Positions 1-8,276 of a stretch of DNA of 64,000 nucleotides are shown here, piece after piece. Numbering within the stretch: the stretch's first letter is position 1; each line of letters opens with the position of its first letter. The position numbers and the translations under genes were made by a program. The notes under the pieces were generated by a model. That model did not search any database. It had not been told where the DNA came from and was given only the letters and a program-made list of their open reading frames with translations. This stretch comes from Blautia sp. (GTDB taxonomy: Bacteria; Bacillota; Clostridia; Lachnospirales; Lachnospiraceae): assembly GCA_026169535.1 (NCBI GenBank), contig JAPFCU010000076.1, positions 1-64,000 of the forward strand, written 5' to 3'.

Positions 1-58
1 CTGGAAGCTCGTCGGGCTCATAACCCGAAGGTCACAGGTTCAAATCCTGTTCCCGCTA
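1..58 (+). tRNA. tRNA-Met (CAT), 5' end missing
   Basis: Only the part from the D-arm onward lies in the window. The anticodon CAT is at 19-21 between complementary CGGG/CCCG arms. It is followed by a normal T-arm (CAGG TTCAAAT CCTG) and the 3' acceptor strand TCCCGCT with discriminator A at 58. CCA is not encoded. Because the acceptor 5' strand is missing, initiator versus elongator versus lysidine-modified Ile tRNA cannot be settled; elongator Met is the simplest reading. Confidence 0.85.
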
Positions 59-63
59 TTTAT

Positions 64-136
<73 letters not shown>

Positions 137-178
137 TTTCTTTTCGGAAAAGAGAAGAAGTTATTTATAATTTCATAT

Positions 179-251
179 GGGGTATTAGCTCAGTCGGTAG
201 AGCACTTGACTTTTAATCAAGTTGTCCGGGGTTCGAATCCCCGATGCCTCA
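179..251 (+). tRNA. tRNA-Lys (TTT)
   Basis: Complete cloverleaf: acceptor GGGGTAT paired with ATGCCTC (two G-T wobbles), anticodon stem CTTGA/TCAAG with TTT at 212-214, T-arm CGGGG TTCGAAT CCCCG, discriminator A at 251. It is the last tRNA of the cluster. Confidence 0.97.
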
Positions 252-257
252 CTAAAA

Positions 258-292
258 AGTCTTCAAGAGATTATGCTTGAAGGCTTTTTTTT
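258..292 (+). terminator. Intrinsic terminator of the tRNA cluster
   Basis: A ten-pair stem AGTCTTCAAG/CTTGAAGGCT with one G-T pair, an eight-base loop and seven T residues, seven bases after tRNA-Lys. Confidence 0.92.
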
Positions 293-313
293 GCCAGAAA
301 AGATTTATAGCAA

Positions 314-342
314 TTGACATTCAATTTATTTCGTATTACACT
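314..342 (+). promoter_or_regulatory. SigmaA promoter of the dlt-like operon
   Basis: TTGACA at 314-319 and TACACT at 337-342 with 17-base spacing. It is the only strong promoter seen between the tRNA terminator and the operon's first gene at 372. Confidence 0.65.
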
Positions 343-371
343 GATTATAAATATTTTACAGGAATGAATTT

Positions 372-1199
372 ATGAAGAAAATATTAGAACTTGATCAGTA
401 TTGGGATCTTTTGAACAAATATCAGGAAAAAATTTCGGATATGGTGTATAATCATATGATGCTTCCTGGTGAAGCGGCACCTCACATAGATGAGGGAAAA
501 TTATATTATGAAGAGCAAAAAGACGGGATTGTTTTTTCTGTAAAGGAAAGAGATTTCTGTAAGCTATATTTTTATATTTCGGAAGAGTCGGATATTGATC
601 TGCCGGAAAAAGACAGGCCACAGCTGATCGAATGCATTTATCGAGAAGAAAAAGAAGATTCTCATATACAGAAGCTAAGAAAAAAAACAGAAGCGGCGGG
701 ATTTTGTCCATATGTAAAGAATATAAGGATTCGGGCTGAAATAAAGGAAAAAGATCTAATCCCATTGGATAAGAAAAACCTGAGACAGGATCTTTTCTGG
801 AAATATGCTTCGGAAGAGGATATCCTGGCAATCTATGAGCTTTGGGAAATTATGGATATCTATAATTCTACCATACCGGAAGAAAAGAAACTGAAGGAAA
901 TGCTGGAAGAAAAAGAGCTTATCACTGTATGGAAAGAGGGAAAAATCTGTGGTGTGGCACGAGTAAAGCTGGAAAATCGCAGAACAGGTTCTATATGGCT
1001 TATAACTGTCAGCAAAGAGCTTCGGAGACAGGGAATTGCTACGGAATTATACAGGTTATGCTTTTCTATATTAAAAGAAAAGGGATGCAGATATGTGATT
1101 CAATGGTGTGATGAGAAAAATCAGGCAGTTCTTTCTGCCAGCGAAAAATTTGGATTCCAGTCTGATGGAACGATATCCCGTTCTTATATCCAGAAATAA
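372..1199 (+). CDS. GNAT-family N-acetyltransferase, first gene of a dlt-like operon
   Basis: A 275-residue protein. The C-terminal half (about residues 140-270) is a GNAT domain: a beta-strand reading 'SIWLITVSKELRRQGIATEL' holds the acetyl-CoA loop (RRQGIA), followed by a helix and the typical 'SEKFGFQ' near the C-terminus. The N-terminal 130 residues are acidic and unrecognised. No signal peptide or membrane segment is visible, so it is probably cytoplasmic. The gene starts the cluster that continues with a carrier protein, MBOAT, adenylation enzyme and SGNH protein, 66 bases upstream of the carrier gene. Canonical dlt operons have no GNAT. It might acylate the substrate, the carrier-bound amino acid or an unrelated metabolite; which one cannot be read from sequence. 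Confidence 0.8.
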   Translation: MKKILELDQYWDLLNKYQEKISDMVYNHMMLPGEAAPHIDEGKLYYEEQKDGIVFSVKERDFCKLYFYISEESDIDLPEKDRPQLIECIYREEKEDSHIQKLRKKTEAAGFCPYVKNIRIRAEIKEKDLIPLDKKNLRQDLFWKYASEEDILAIYELWEIMDIYNSTIPEEKKLKEMLEEKELITVWKEGKICGVARVKLENRRTGSIWLITVSKELRRQGIATELYRLCFSILKEKGCRYVIQWCDEKNQAVLSASEKFGFQSDGTISRSYIQK

Positions 1200-1265
1200 T
1201 AAAAGAGATTATTCGGAGAATGCAAGCTCTGAAAAAATAAAAAGAAAGAAAAAGAGGAAATGAAA

Positions 1266-1493
1266 ATGAAAGAAACAGTAATCGAAATTTTAATGGATGT
1301 ACGTCCTGACATTGATCTGAGCGAAGGTGTGAAGCTTATTGATGACGGTGAGCTGGAATCTCTGGATGTAGTAGCTCTGGTAGGTGAGCTGAATGATGAG
1401 TTTGACATCAATATTTCTGTAAAACATCTGGTTCCGGAAAATTTCAATTCTGTAGAGGCTATTGTAACGCTGATAGAATCATTACAGGAGTAA
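1266..1493 (+). CDS. Acyl/peptidyl carrier protein, DltC-like
   Basis: A small acidic carrier protein of 75 residues. The phosphopantetheine attachment Ser lies in the motif ELESLDVV (residue 32 counted from this start), at the start of helix II as in DltC and ACPs. The family shuttles an activated amino acid as a thioester from the adenylation enzyme to the membrane acyltransferase. An in-frame ATG at 1260 also exists, but GAGG at 1254-1257 is only two bases from it and eight from 1266, so 1266 is preferred. The MBOAT gene follows three bases after the stop. In standard dlt operons the carrier gene is third; here it comes before the MBOAT gene. Confidence 0.88.
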   Translation: MKETVIEILMDVRPDIDLSEGVKLIDDGELESLDVVALVGELNDEFDINISVKHLVPENFNSVEAIVTLIESLQE

Positions 1494-1496
1494 GCC

Positions 1497-3083
1497 ATGT
1501 CTTTTGTATCACTTAATTTTGTTATCTTTGTTGCGGCAGCTGCAGGAGCATATTTTTTATGTCCATCTAAATACAGATGGTGCATCCTGCTGGCTGCAAG
1601 CCAGATCTTTTATCTTTTATCCAGTCCCCATACATATGTTTTTTTGCTGTTTACAACGGCGACTACTTTTTGCGGCGGCCTGTTAATAGAAGGCCAGACA
1701 GACAAATATAAGATATATGTGAAAGAGCACAAAGCAGAACTTGACCGTAAGAAAAAGAAAGAAATAAAAGCCGGCTATGAGAAAAAGAAGAGATGGATTC
1801 TGCTGGCAGTGCTGCTGCTTAATTTGGGAATTCTTGCATTTGTCAAGTATTTTAAAATTTATATCAATATGATTTCAGAGGCACTGAATCTGGACTGGCT
1901 TCATTTTGATGCTGGAATCCTCATTCCTCTGGGTATTTCTTTTTATACTTTTCAGTCATTAGGATATTTGATCGATATTTACCGGGAACAGTATAAAGCA
2001 GACAGAAATCTGGCAAAATTTGCCCTTTTCGTATCCTGGTTCCCGCAGATCATTCAGGGGCCTATCAGCAGATACGACCAACTGGCAGAACAGCTTTATG
2101 AACCGCATTCCTTTCAATATGAAAGAGTAAAGTTTGGCATCCAGCTTATGATGTGGGGATGGTTCAAAAAACTGGTGATTGCAGACAGGGTTGCTGTTTT
2201 TGTAAATCAGGTGTTTGACCGTTATACAGAATATACGGGATTTTATGCTATCCTTGGTGTGATTGGATATACAATCCAGATATATGGAGATTTTTCCGGA
2301 GGAATGGATATAGCCAGAGGTGTTTCCCAGATATTTGGAATTGACCTTACACTCAACTTTAAGAGACCGTATTTTGCAACCAGTATTCCGGAATTCTGGA
2401 GAAGATGGCACATTACTCTGGGTGCATGGTGCAGAGATTATATTTTTTATCCCATTTCTCTGTCTAAGTTTTTTGGAAAACTGGGGAAAAATTCCAGGAA
2501 GCTTTTAGGGGACAGGATTGGAAAGCAGGTTCCGGTAATTTTTGCTCAGCTTATAACGTTCTTTGTAATCGGAGTCTGGCATGGAGCAGAATTTAAATAT
2601 ATTGCTTATGGTCTTTATCAGGCAGTTTTCATTATAGGCGGAATCCTTTTTGAGCCTTATATTGTTCGTCTGACGGAGCTTTTGCGGATCAATACAAAGG
2701 CATTCAGCTGGAAGCTGTTTCAGATCACTCGAACCTTTATATTAATCGTGATCGGAAGATTCTTTTCCAGAGGAGCCAGCTTTGGGGCGGCTGTCTGGAT
2801 GATGAGACACAGTCTTGACTTTAATCCGGGAGTTCTTTTTAACGGAGGAATTTTTACCCTGGGTCTGACACAGAAAGATTTTATTCTTCTTGGAATCTGT
2901 CTCATTTTCTGGATCATGATTAGTACAATTCAGGAATGTGGACACAGTGTCCGCGAGCTGATCGCCAGACAGAATGCAGTATTCCGCTGGATCATTTATC
3001 TTGTTGGAATATTTGCTATTATGATCTTTGGAATTTATGGAATAGGTTATGATGCAAAATCATTTATTTACAGAGGATTTTAA
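1497..3083 (+). CDS. MBOAT membrane O-acyltransferase, DltB/AlgI-like
   Basis: A 528-residue polytopic membrane protein. It carries the MBOAT family landmarks: an N-terminal hydrophobic helix pair, a Lys-rich cytoplasmic loop at about residues 75-95, the 'QGPISRYDQL' region, 'PEFWRRWHITLGAWCRDY' and the catalytic His in 'IGVWHGAEFKY'. DltB proteins (about 400 residues) move D-alanyl groups from carrier protein across the membrane, and AlgI relatives acetylate alginate; this one is longer than typical DltB and nearer AlgI in length. Ribosome binding site AGGAG at 1486-1490. The carrier protein before it and the adenylation enzyme 13 bases after it favour aminoacyl transfer over acetyl transfer. 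Confidence 0.88.
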   Translation: MSFVSLNFVIFVAAAAGAYFLCPSKYRWCILLAASQIFYLLSSPHTYVFLLFTTATTFCGGLLIEGQTDKYKIYVKEHKAELDRKKKKEIKAGYEKKKRWILLAVLLLNLGILAFVKYFKIYINMISEALNLDWLHFDAGILIPLGISFYTFQSLGYLIDIYREQYKADRNLAKFALFVSWFPQIIQGPISRYDQLAEQLYEPHSFQYERVKFGIQLMMWGWFKKLVIADRVAVFVNQVFDRYTEYTGFYAILGVIGYTIQIYGDFSGGMDIARGVSQIFGIDLTLNFKRPYFATSIPEFWRRWHITLGAWCRDYIFYPISLSKFFGKLGKNSRKLLGDRIGKQVPVIFAQLITFFVIGVWHGAEFKYIAYGLYQAVFIIGGILFEPYIVRLTELLRINTKAFSWKLFQITRTFILIVIGRFFSRGASFGAAVWMMRHSLDFNPGVLFNGGIFTLGLTQKDFILLGICLIFWIMISTIQECGHSVRELIARQNAVFRWIIYLVGIFAIMIFGIYGIGYDAKSFIYRGF

Positions 3084-3096
3084 GAGAGGACAGAGT

Positions 3097-4605
3097 ATGA
3101 TCATCAATATTTTGGAATATTTGGAGCAGGCTCAGAAGTGTTTTGCAGAAAAAGTGCTGTACAGAGATGAAAATAATGAAATCACTTTTCGCGAAGCGCT
3201 TGTGACAGCACGCAGATGGGGAAGTTTTCTTACGGAATACACTTCTCCCAGAAAGCCTGTACTTGTTATTACAGATAAAACAGTTACTACTCCGGAACTG
3301 TTTTTTGCAGTTCTTTACAGTGGATGTTTTTATGTGCCTATTGATCTGGAACTTCCGAAATATCGTCTGAAATTGATTCTGGATACAGTGCAGGCAGATA
3401 TTATGGTGACAGATGAGACATATCTCCAGGCTGCAGAAGAACTGGAATTTACAGGGAAGATTATTTCAACCAGGGATATGGAAGAAGCCAGAGAATGTCC
3501 TGAGAAGCTGGAAGCTGTCCGCAGTCAGGTAATGGATGTGGATCCGGCATATGTGATATTTACTTCTGGTTCCACTGGAATACCAAAAGGGGTAGTGGAA
3601 TCTCACAGACAGCTGATTGATTATATAGAAGCTTTTTCTGAAACTTTTGACATTGGTGAAGAGGAAATTTTTGGAAATCAGTCTCCTCTGGATTATGTAG
3701 CAGCGCTGAGGGATCTTTACCTTCCTCTGAAAACAGGAGCGTCAACAGTTCTTATTCCTAAAAAATATTTTTCAATGCCGGTCCGTCTGTTTCAGTATCT
3801 GAATGAAAATAAGGTAACAACTATATGCTGGGTAACAGGTGCTTTGACTTTATGTTCAGAATTGGGGACATTTGAGGAAATACGACCTGAATTTGTGAGA
3901 AAAGTGTTTTTTACAGGTTCTGTAATGTCCTGTAAACATCTCAGAATATGGCAGGAGAATCTTCCAGAAGCTGTTTTTGTGAATCATTATGGCCCTACAG
4001 AAATTACTGCAAGCTGTACCTGGTATGAGGTAGATCATTTAGTAACGGAAGAAGAGAACCTTCCTATTGGACAGCCATTCCGCAATACAAATATTCTTCT
4101 TATTACAGAAGACGGAAGAGAGGCAGCTTCCGGGGAAGTGGGAGAGATTTATGTGCAGGGTACTTCGCTGGCTTTGGGATATTATAGAAATCCAGAAAAA
4201 ACAAGAGAAGTATTTGTAAAAAATCCTCTGAATCCTATTTATGATGAGATCGTATATAAGACTGGTGACCTTGGCAGGATTAATGAACAGGGACAACTGA
4301 TTTTCTGCGGAAGAAAAGATGATCAGATTAAACATATGGGGCATAGAGTAGAGCTGGGCGAAATACAGGCGGCCGCGATTCTTATGCCGGAGATCCGTGA
4401 GGCTGTGTGTCTGTATAAGAAAGAGAAACAACAGATCTGGCTGTTTTACACAGGTGAAGAAATTTCTTCCAGAGAAATTGCCAGACACTTAAAGGAACGT
4501 CTGCCTAACTTTATGATACCCAGGAAGTTTTGCTATTTGGAAAATATGCCTTTGAACTTTAATGGAAAAATCAACATGAATGAATTAAGAGAAAAGATGA
4601 ATTAG
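3097..4605 (+). CDS. Amino-acid adenylation enzyme, DltA-like
   Basis: An ANL-superfamily stand-alone adenylation enzyme of 502 residues. Core motifs in order: A3 P-loop 'FTSGSTGIPKGV', A5 'NHYGPTE', A7 'YKTGDLG', A8 'GRKDDQIKHMGHRVELGE' and A10 Lys in 'NFNGKIN'. DltA activates D-alanine with ATP and loads it on DltC. The MBOAT, carrier and DltD-like neighbours support that role. The site that in DltA reads FCGE, with the Cys that discriminates D-Ala, reads FFTGSV here (encoded near 3907-3924), so the activated amino acid may not be D-alanine. An upstream ATG at 3049 overlaps the MBOAT gene; the start at 3097 has AGAGAGGA seven bases ahead and is preferred. Confidence 0.88.
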   Translation: MIINILEYLEQAQKCFAEKVLYRDENNEITFREALVTARRWGSFLTEYTSPRKPVLVITDKTVTTPELFFAVLYSGCFYVPIDLELPKYRLKLILDTVQADIMVTDETYLQAAEELEFTGKIISTRDMEEARECPEKLEAVRSQVMDVDPAYVIFTSGSTGIPKGVVESHRQLIDYIEAFSETFDIGEEEIFGNQSPLDYVAALRDLYLPLKTGASTVLIPKKYFSMPVRLFQYLNENKVTTICWVTGALTLCSELGTFEEIRPEFVRKVFFTGSVMSCKHLRIWQENLPEAVFVNHYGPTEITASCTWYEVDHLVTEEENLPIGQPFRNTNILLITEDGREAASGEVGEIYVQGTSLALGYYRNPEKTREVFVKNPLNPIYDEIVYKTGDLGRINEQGQLIFCGRKDDQIKHMGHRVELGEIQAAAILMPEIREAVCLYKKEKQQIWLFYTGEEISSREIARHLKERLPNFMIPRKFCYLENMPLNFNGKINMNELREKMN

Positions 4606-4609
4606 GGAT

Positions 4610-5671
4610 ATGTGTAAAGAAAAAAAGAACAGATGGGTTCCGGTTCGATGTACGATCGTCATAATTGCTTTTATGATGATTCTTATATTCCTTGGAAAAT
4701 TGTTTATCCCGTATTATATACAGGATACAGACCAGAACAGAACCTTTTATGAAACAGAAAAAAATACTGTAGATGTGCTGATTGCCGGAAGCAGTACGCT
4801 TTTGGTGGGATTTTCACCATTAGAATTGTGGGAGGATTATGGAATTGTAGCTCACACCCGTGCAAGTACGGTTCAGGCGCCTCCGGTGACCTGGCTGAAT
4901 ATTAAAGATGCCTACCGATATCAGAAGCCCAAGGTAGTGGTCATGGGAATTACAAGTCTTTTTCTCGAATATAATTATAATGCTTATGAGCCTTATCTGC
5001 GTAGAGGCATGGATTTTAAAAGATTTTCGTTGGATAAATTGAAAGCGATTTCTGAAATAGTGAAGAGAAGTGATTCTCAACATATGGTTGATTATATATT
5101 TCCGCTGCTCCGTTATCACGACAGGTGGAAAGAGCTTCGCTGGACAGATCTGTATAATCTGCAATACCGCCATGATATTATGAGAGGCCAGTATCCGGTT
5201 TATCGGGCAGAGAAGATTGATGCAAGAGATCATGTAGATAAAAATGTAGAGCCGGAGAAAGAGAATGAAGACTCCTGGTCTTTTTACAAGGATATTATTG
5301 AATACTGTGAATCCCAGGGATCAAAGGTTATTGTGGTGAATATGCCGGATGACCGCTGGACATATGGTCGGTATTTAACTGCGAAAAAACTGACCGAAGA
5401 ATGTGGAGCGGATTATATTGATTTTAATCTGGAAGAGCTGCTGGAAGAAATAAATATCGACTGGGAAAAAGATTTTTATGATCCACATCATCTGAATCCG
5501 GTAGGCGCGCAGAAAGCTACAAAATATCTTGGAGATTATCTCACAGAAAATTATCCGGATCTTCCACGAAATCAGTGCTCTGAGAAAACTGCAGAATTAT
5601 TAAATGCAGATTTAAAAGAATATAAAAAAGAATTAAAAGTATTTGAAGAGCAGCTGGCTTCTGAAAATTAA
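4610..5671 (+). CDS. SGNH-hydrolase-like membrane-anchored protein, DltD-like
   Basis: A 353-residue protein with one N-terminal membrane anchor (about residues 13-33) and an extracytoplasmic SGNH domain. The Ser block reads 'IAGSSTLLVGFSP' and the C-terminal Asp/His block is 'DPHHLNPVGAQKA', matching the Ser...Asp-x-x-His triad of DltD and AlgX/AlgJ-like proteins. DltD acts with DltB to hand the acyl group to lipoteichoic acid outside the membrane. The start codon follows the adenylation gene stop by four bases, so translation is probably coupled. A Glu/Lys-rich tail follows the domain. This closes the operon. Confidence 0.82.
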   Translation: MCKEKKNRWVPVRCTIVIIAFMMILIFLGKLFIPYYIQDTDQNRTFYETEKNTVDVLIAGSSTLLVGFSPLELWEDYGIVAHTRASTVQAPPVTWLNIKDAYRYQKPKVVVMGITSLFLEYNYNAYEPYLRRGMDFKRFSLDKLKAISEIVKRSDSQHMVDYIFPLLRYHDRWKELRWTDLYNLQYRHDIMRGQYPVYRAEKIDARDHVDKNVEPEKENEDSWSFYKDIIEYCESQGSKVIVVNMPDDRWTYGRYLTAKKLTEECGADYIDFNLEELLEEINIDWEKDFYDPHHLNPVGAQKATKYLGDYLTENYPDLPRNQCSEKTAELLNADLKEYKKELKVFEEQLASEN

Positions 5672-5717
5672 ATTTTCTGGTTCTATTTTTCTAAATGTCC
5701 TGCATAGAGTTATAGTA

Positions 5718-5757
5718 CCTGAAACATTGCCGGGAAGGCGCAGCCCGGTGGGACAGG
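5718..5757 (+). other. GC-rich hairpin between the dlt-like operon and a small ORF
   Basis: Nested pairing CCTG/CAGG around CCGGG/CCCGG with a nine-base loop, with no T-run after it. It is the only GC-rich patch in the 108 bases between genes. It ends 22 bases before a small ORF and could be a leader RNA element. It matches no riboswitch class I recognise. Confidence 0.35.
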
Positions 5758-5779
5758 CAGAAAAATAGGGAGGATCTTT

Positions 5780-6109
5780 ATGAGAGGATTAAAAGAGTTT
5801 TTCCGTGTGATAGTCGTTGCTGTAATCTGTTTTGGAGTCAGATTGTTTGGCGGAAATAAAAAAGAAATGGTATGTGGAGAGAACACTCTTATAAAGCAGA
5901 ATCATAATTCAGGGGTGAAAAGCCAGAAAACAATAGAAATAAGAAATAAAGGCGTATTTAGTTATGGAAGCGGTTATCGTCTTCTGTTAAAGAAAGTGAT
6001 GCCATGGAATCAGGGACCGGGAGACAGAAACAGAGAACCGCACAAAAACAAATCTCCATCCGGAACTGTGATTCTGAGGGAGATTGGAGACGGAAGCTCT
6101 TTTGGCTGA
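5780..6109 (+). CDS. Uncertain small protein with N-terminal hydrophobic segment
   Basis: A 109-residue ORF with a good ribosome binding site (AGGGAGG, seven bases before ATG). Its N-terminus looks like a signal or membrane helix (residues about 8-24, 'FRVIVVAVICFGVRLF'). The rest is basic, rich in Asn, Lys and Gly, and resembles no family I know. Codon use after residue 30 is not clearly protein-like. It could be a real secreted peptide or only a chance frame behind a leader hairpin. An intrinsic terminator follows 25 bases later, which is consistent with a transcription unit ending here. Confidence 0.35.
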   Translation: MRGLKEFFRVIVVAVICFGVRLFGGNKKEMVCGENTLIKQNHNSGVKSQKTIEIRNKGVFSYGSGYRLLLKKVMPWNQGPGDRNREPHKNKSPSGTVILREIGDGSSFG

Positions 6110-6133
6110 TGATCCAGAATAATAACAGGCTTG

Positions 6134-6171
6134 CTCCTGTCCGGTTTTTTATAAGCTGGGCAGGAGTTTTT
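6134..6171 (+). terminator. Intrinsic terminator before spoIID
   Basis: CTCCTGTCC (6134-6142) pairs with GGGCAGGAG (6158-6166) with one G-T pair, followed by five T residues. Confidence 0.75.
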
Positions 6172-6287
6172 CTGTTTCTGGAGTTTTTCAGGCTGACGTA
6201 TTGCTTCATATTCATTATCAAAAAATATTGATTATAAAACAGCAGAAAATGACATATATTAAGAAAAATACATAAGGACAAAATATT

Positions 6288-7097
6288 ATGAAAAAGAAGG
6301 AGACTTTTCGGTATTCGGTTTTGCTGTCCCTGTTTTTTGTTCCGTATCTGTTGACTATGGCAATTAACGGAATTGAAGCGGCTATTCTCAATCGCAGCCC
6401 TGATCCGGAAATGTTCATTCCGGTACTGGTATCCAGACAGATTCCGGAAGAATATCAGAGAGAAGCAATAAAGGCACAGGCTGTAATTGCAAGAACAAAT
6501 TTTTTTCGGAAAATAGAAGAGACAAATTTTTTACAGGCTCTTCAGGAAACAGGGAATGAAAAAAATTTGTGGAAAATACCGGATTCTGTATATGAAAAGG
6601 CAGCAGAAGAAACAGAAGGGCAGGTGCTGACTGCAAATGGAAAATTGAGTTTGGTTCCTTACCATGAGATCAGCGGGGGAGTAACAAGAGACGGGAGAGA
6701 GGCCTTTCATAATGAGCAGTATGCTTATTTAAAGTCAGTAGACAGCAGCGTAGATAAGGAATCTCCCTTTTATCTGAACAGTACATATATTCCTTTGCAG
6801 CAGATGCCTTCCAGTTTAAATATTAGAGAAAGAGAGTCATCCGGCTATATAAAAAGCCTTTCTGCAGACGGAAATCTTCTTGAAGGAGAGTCGTTTGCAA
6901 GAGGGATGTCACTTACTTCGACCAATTTTTCTATTCAGAAAATAGGAGAACAGATTCGATTTTTGTGTAAAGGAAGAGGACATGGGCTGGGATTTTCTCA
7001 GAATGGAGGAAATGAAATGGCAAAAAAAGGAAGTAACTGGAAGGAAATCCTGGAAACATATTTTCCAGGTATGGAACTGGCTGTTTATGAAGGATAG
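6288..7097 (+). CDS. spoIID: SpoIID-type lytic transglycosylase
   Basis: A 269-residue protein with one N-terminal membrane anchor (about residues 8-28) and a SpoIID domain. Family motifs: 'REAIKAQAVIARTN', where the Glu is the likely catalytic residue; the 'ISGGVTRDG' block; and the C-terminal 'GRGHGLGFSQNGG' with 'EILETYFPGMEL'. SpoIID cuts glycan strands from peptidoglycan lacking stem peptides and drives engulfment in the mother cell with SpoIIM and SpoIIP. It is shorter than Bacillus SpoIID (about 340 residues). The SpoIIQ-like gene next door repeats the spoIID-spoIIQ order of other spore formers. Start supported by a moderate AAGGA site. Confidence 0.87.
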   Translation: MKKKETFRYSVLLSLFFVPYLLTMAINGIEAAILNRSPDPEMFIPVLVSRQIPEEYQREAIKAQAVIARTNFFRKIEETNFLQALQETGNEKNLWKIPDSVYEKAAEETEGQVLTANGKLSLVPYHEISGGVTRDGREAFHNEQYAYLKSVDSSVDKESPFYLNSTYIPLQQMPSSLNIRERESSGYIKSLSADGNLLEGESFARGMSLTSTNFSIQKIGEQIRFLCKGRGHGLGFSQNGGNEMAKKGSNWKEILETYFPGMELAVYEG

Positions 7098-7208
7098 CTG
7101 AGAGCTTCCGGTAAAATATTGACAGAAAGCAGGGATTCTGTGTATAGACTTACATATTCTGGACACTCTATAAATACAGAAATGATTATAAGCAGAGGTG
7201 AAAGGAAT

Positions 7209-8024
7209 ATGACAAAAAACAGAATTGCAAAGTATACCGTAAATGCAGCTCTTCTGGCAGTGATTGCTGCCGCAGGAATCGGAGTTTATCAGTTTGGTAC
7301 ATCAAAGCCGGAAAAAAATGTCCGGGAAGAAAAAGAACTGGTTAGTATGGAAGAAGGCAGATCAGAAGATGCGGAAGAAGAATTTTCAGTGGATGCGGAC
7401 ACCAGTCATGTAGAAGCGGATATGGAGAATGCAGGAGGAAATATCCTGGAAGAGAAAGAAAATACAGGAACAAACAAAGAAGAGGAACAAAGTACAGATA
7501 CAGAAGTGTTACCGGATGATCAGACCCGGATTACAGAAGAAAATATGCAGGAAGTGCAGCAGGATACAGAAACGGCAGCAGGCGCTGCAGCAGCTCCTTC
7601 TCTGAACTTTTCCGAGGAGACACAGATGGAATGGCCGGTAAACGGAAATATTCTGCTGGATTATAACATGGATCAGACGGTATATTTTCCTACACTTGAC
7701 CAGTATAAACTAAATCCTGCTATTGCAGTTCAGGCGGTGGAAGGCGCTCCGGTTCTGGCATCTGTGCCGGGAACGGTTTATTCCATCGAGGAAAACGTAC
7801 AGACCGGAACGACAGTTACCATGGAGCTTGGAAGCGGCTATCAGGCTGTTTACGGACAACTGAAAGATCTGGCAGTGGAAGAGGGGCAGACAATAGAAAA
7901 AGGCGCTGTGATCGGCTATATTGCATCCCCTACCAAGTATTACAGTGAAGAGGGCAGTAATCTTTATTTTGCCATGAAAAAAGATGGGGAGCCTGTGGAT
8001 CCCATTGCTTATCTTCCAGAATAA
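7209..8024 (+). CDS. SpoIIQ-like protein with degenerate M23 (LytM) domain
   Basis: A 271-residue bitopic membrane protein: short cytoplasmic N-terminus, one membrane helix (about 12-32), a long Glu-rich linker (about 38-135) and a C-terminal M23/LytM fold (about 145-270). The fold is recognisable from 'GAPVLASVPGTVYS', 'EEGQTIEKGAVIGYI' and the final 'DPIAYLPE'. The zinc-binding motifs are gone: the position of HLHF reads NLYF and that of YxHL reads YGQL, so it is probably not a peptidase. SpoIIQ is the forespore partner of SpoIIIAH, and its place after spoIID fits. An upstream in-frame ATG at 7119 has no ribosome binding site; 7209 has AAAGG and is preferred. Confidence 0.75.
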   Translation: MTKNRIAKYTVNAALLAVIAAAGIGVYQFGTSKPEKNVREEKELVSMEEGRSEDAEEEFSVDADTSHVEADMENAGGNILEEKENTGTNKEEEQSTDTEVLPDDQTRITEENMQEVQQDTETAAGAAAAPSLNFSEETQMEWPVNGNILLDYNMDQTVYFPTLDQYKLNPAIAVQAVEGAPVLASVPGTVYSIEENVQTGTTVTMELGSGYQAVYGQLKDLAVEEGQTIEKGAVIGYIASPTKYYSEEGSNLYFAMKKDGEPVDPIAYLPE

Positions 8025-8069
8025 ACAGAGAACAGAGATTCACAAAAAATAAAAAACAACGTATAATAA

Positions 8070-8120
8070 AAGCAGGTGGGAATAAAAATCCGCAGTCGGC
8101 AGTTCTCCTACCTGCTTTTT
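8070..8120 (+). terminator. Intrinsic terminator after the SpoIIQ-like gene
   Basis: AGCAGGTGGGA pairs with TCCTACCTGCT (one G-T pair) around a 21-base loop and runs into TTTTT at 8116-8120. Confidence 0.85.
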
Positions 8121-8276
8121 CTGTATTCCCGCAATATCTTTTTTGCGAGAAATGGTTTAGGGAATAAGTGATGCACAATAATATACCGGCTGCTTGATCA
8201 TAGATGTAAAGAAATGTAATACAGGGATGGCTGCTTTAATGAAGGGCAGTTGTCCTTTACATAAAAGGAGCAGAAG

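Noticed and set aside
5710-5770. Known riboswitch (GEMM, cobalamin, THF) upstream of the small ORF
   Set aside because: The hairpin has none of the conserved bases of these classes as far as I can align by eye; left as unclassified.
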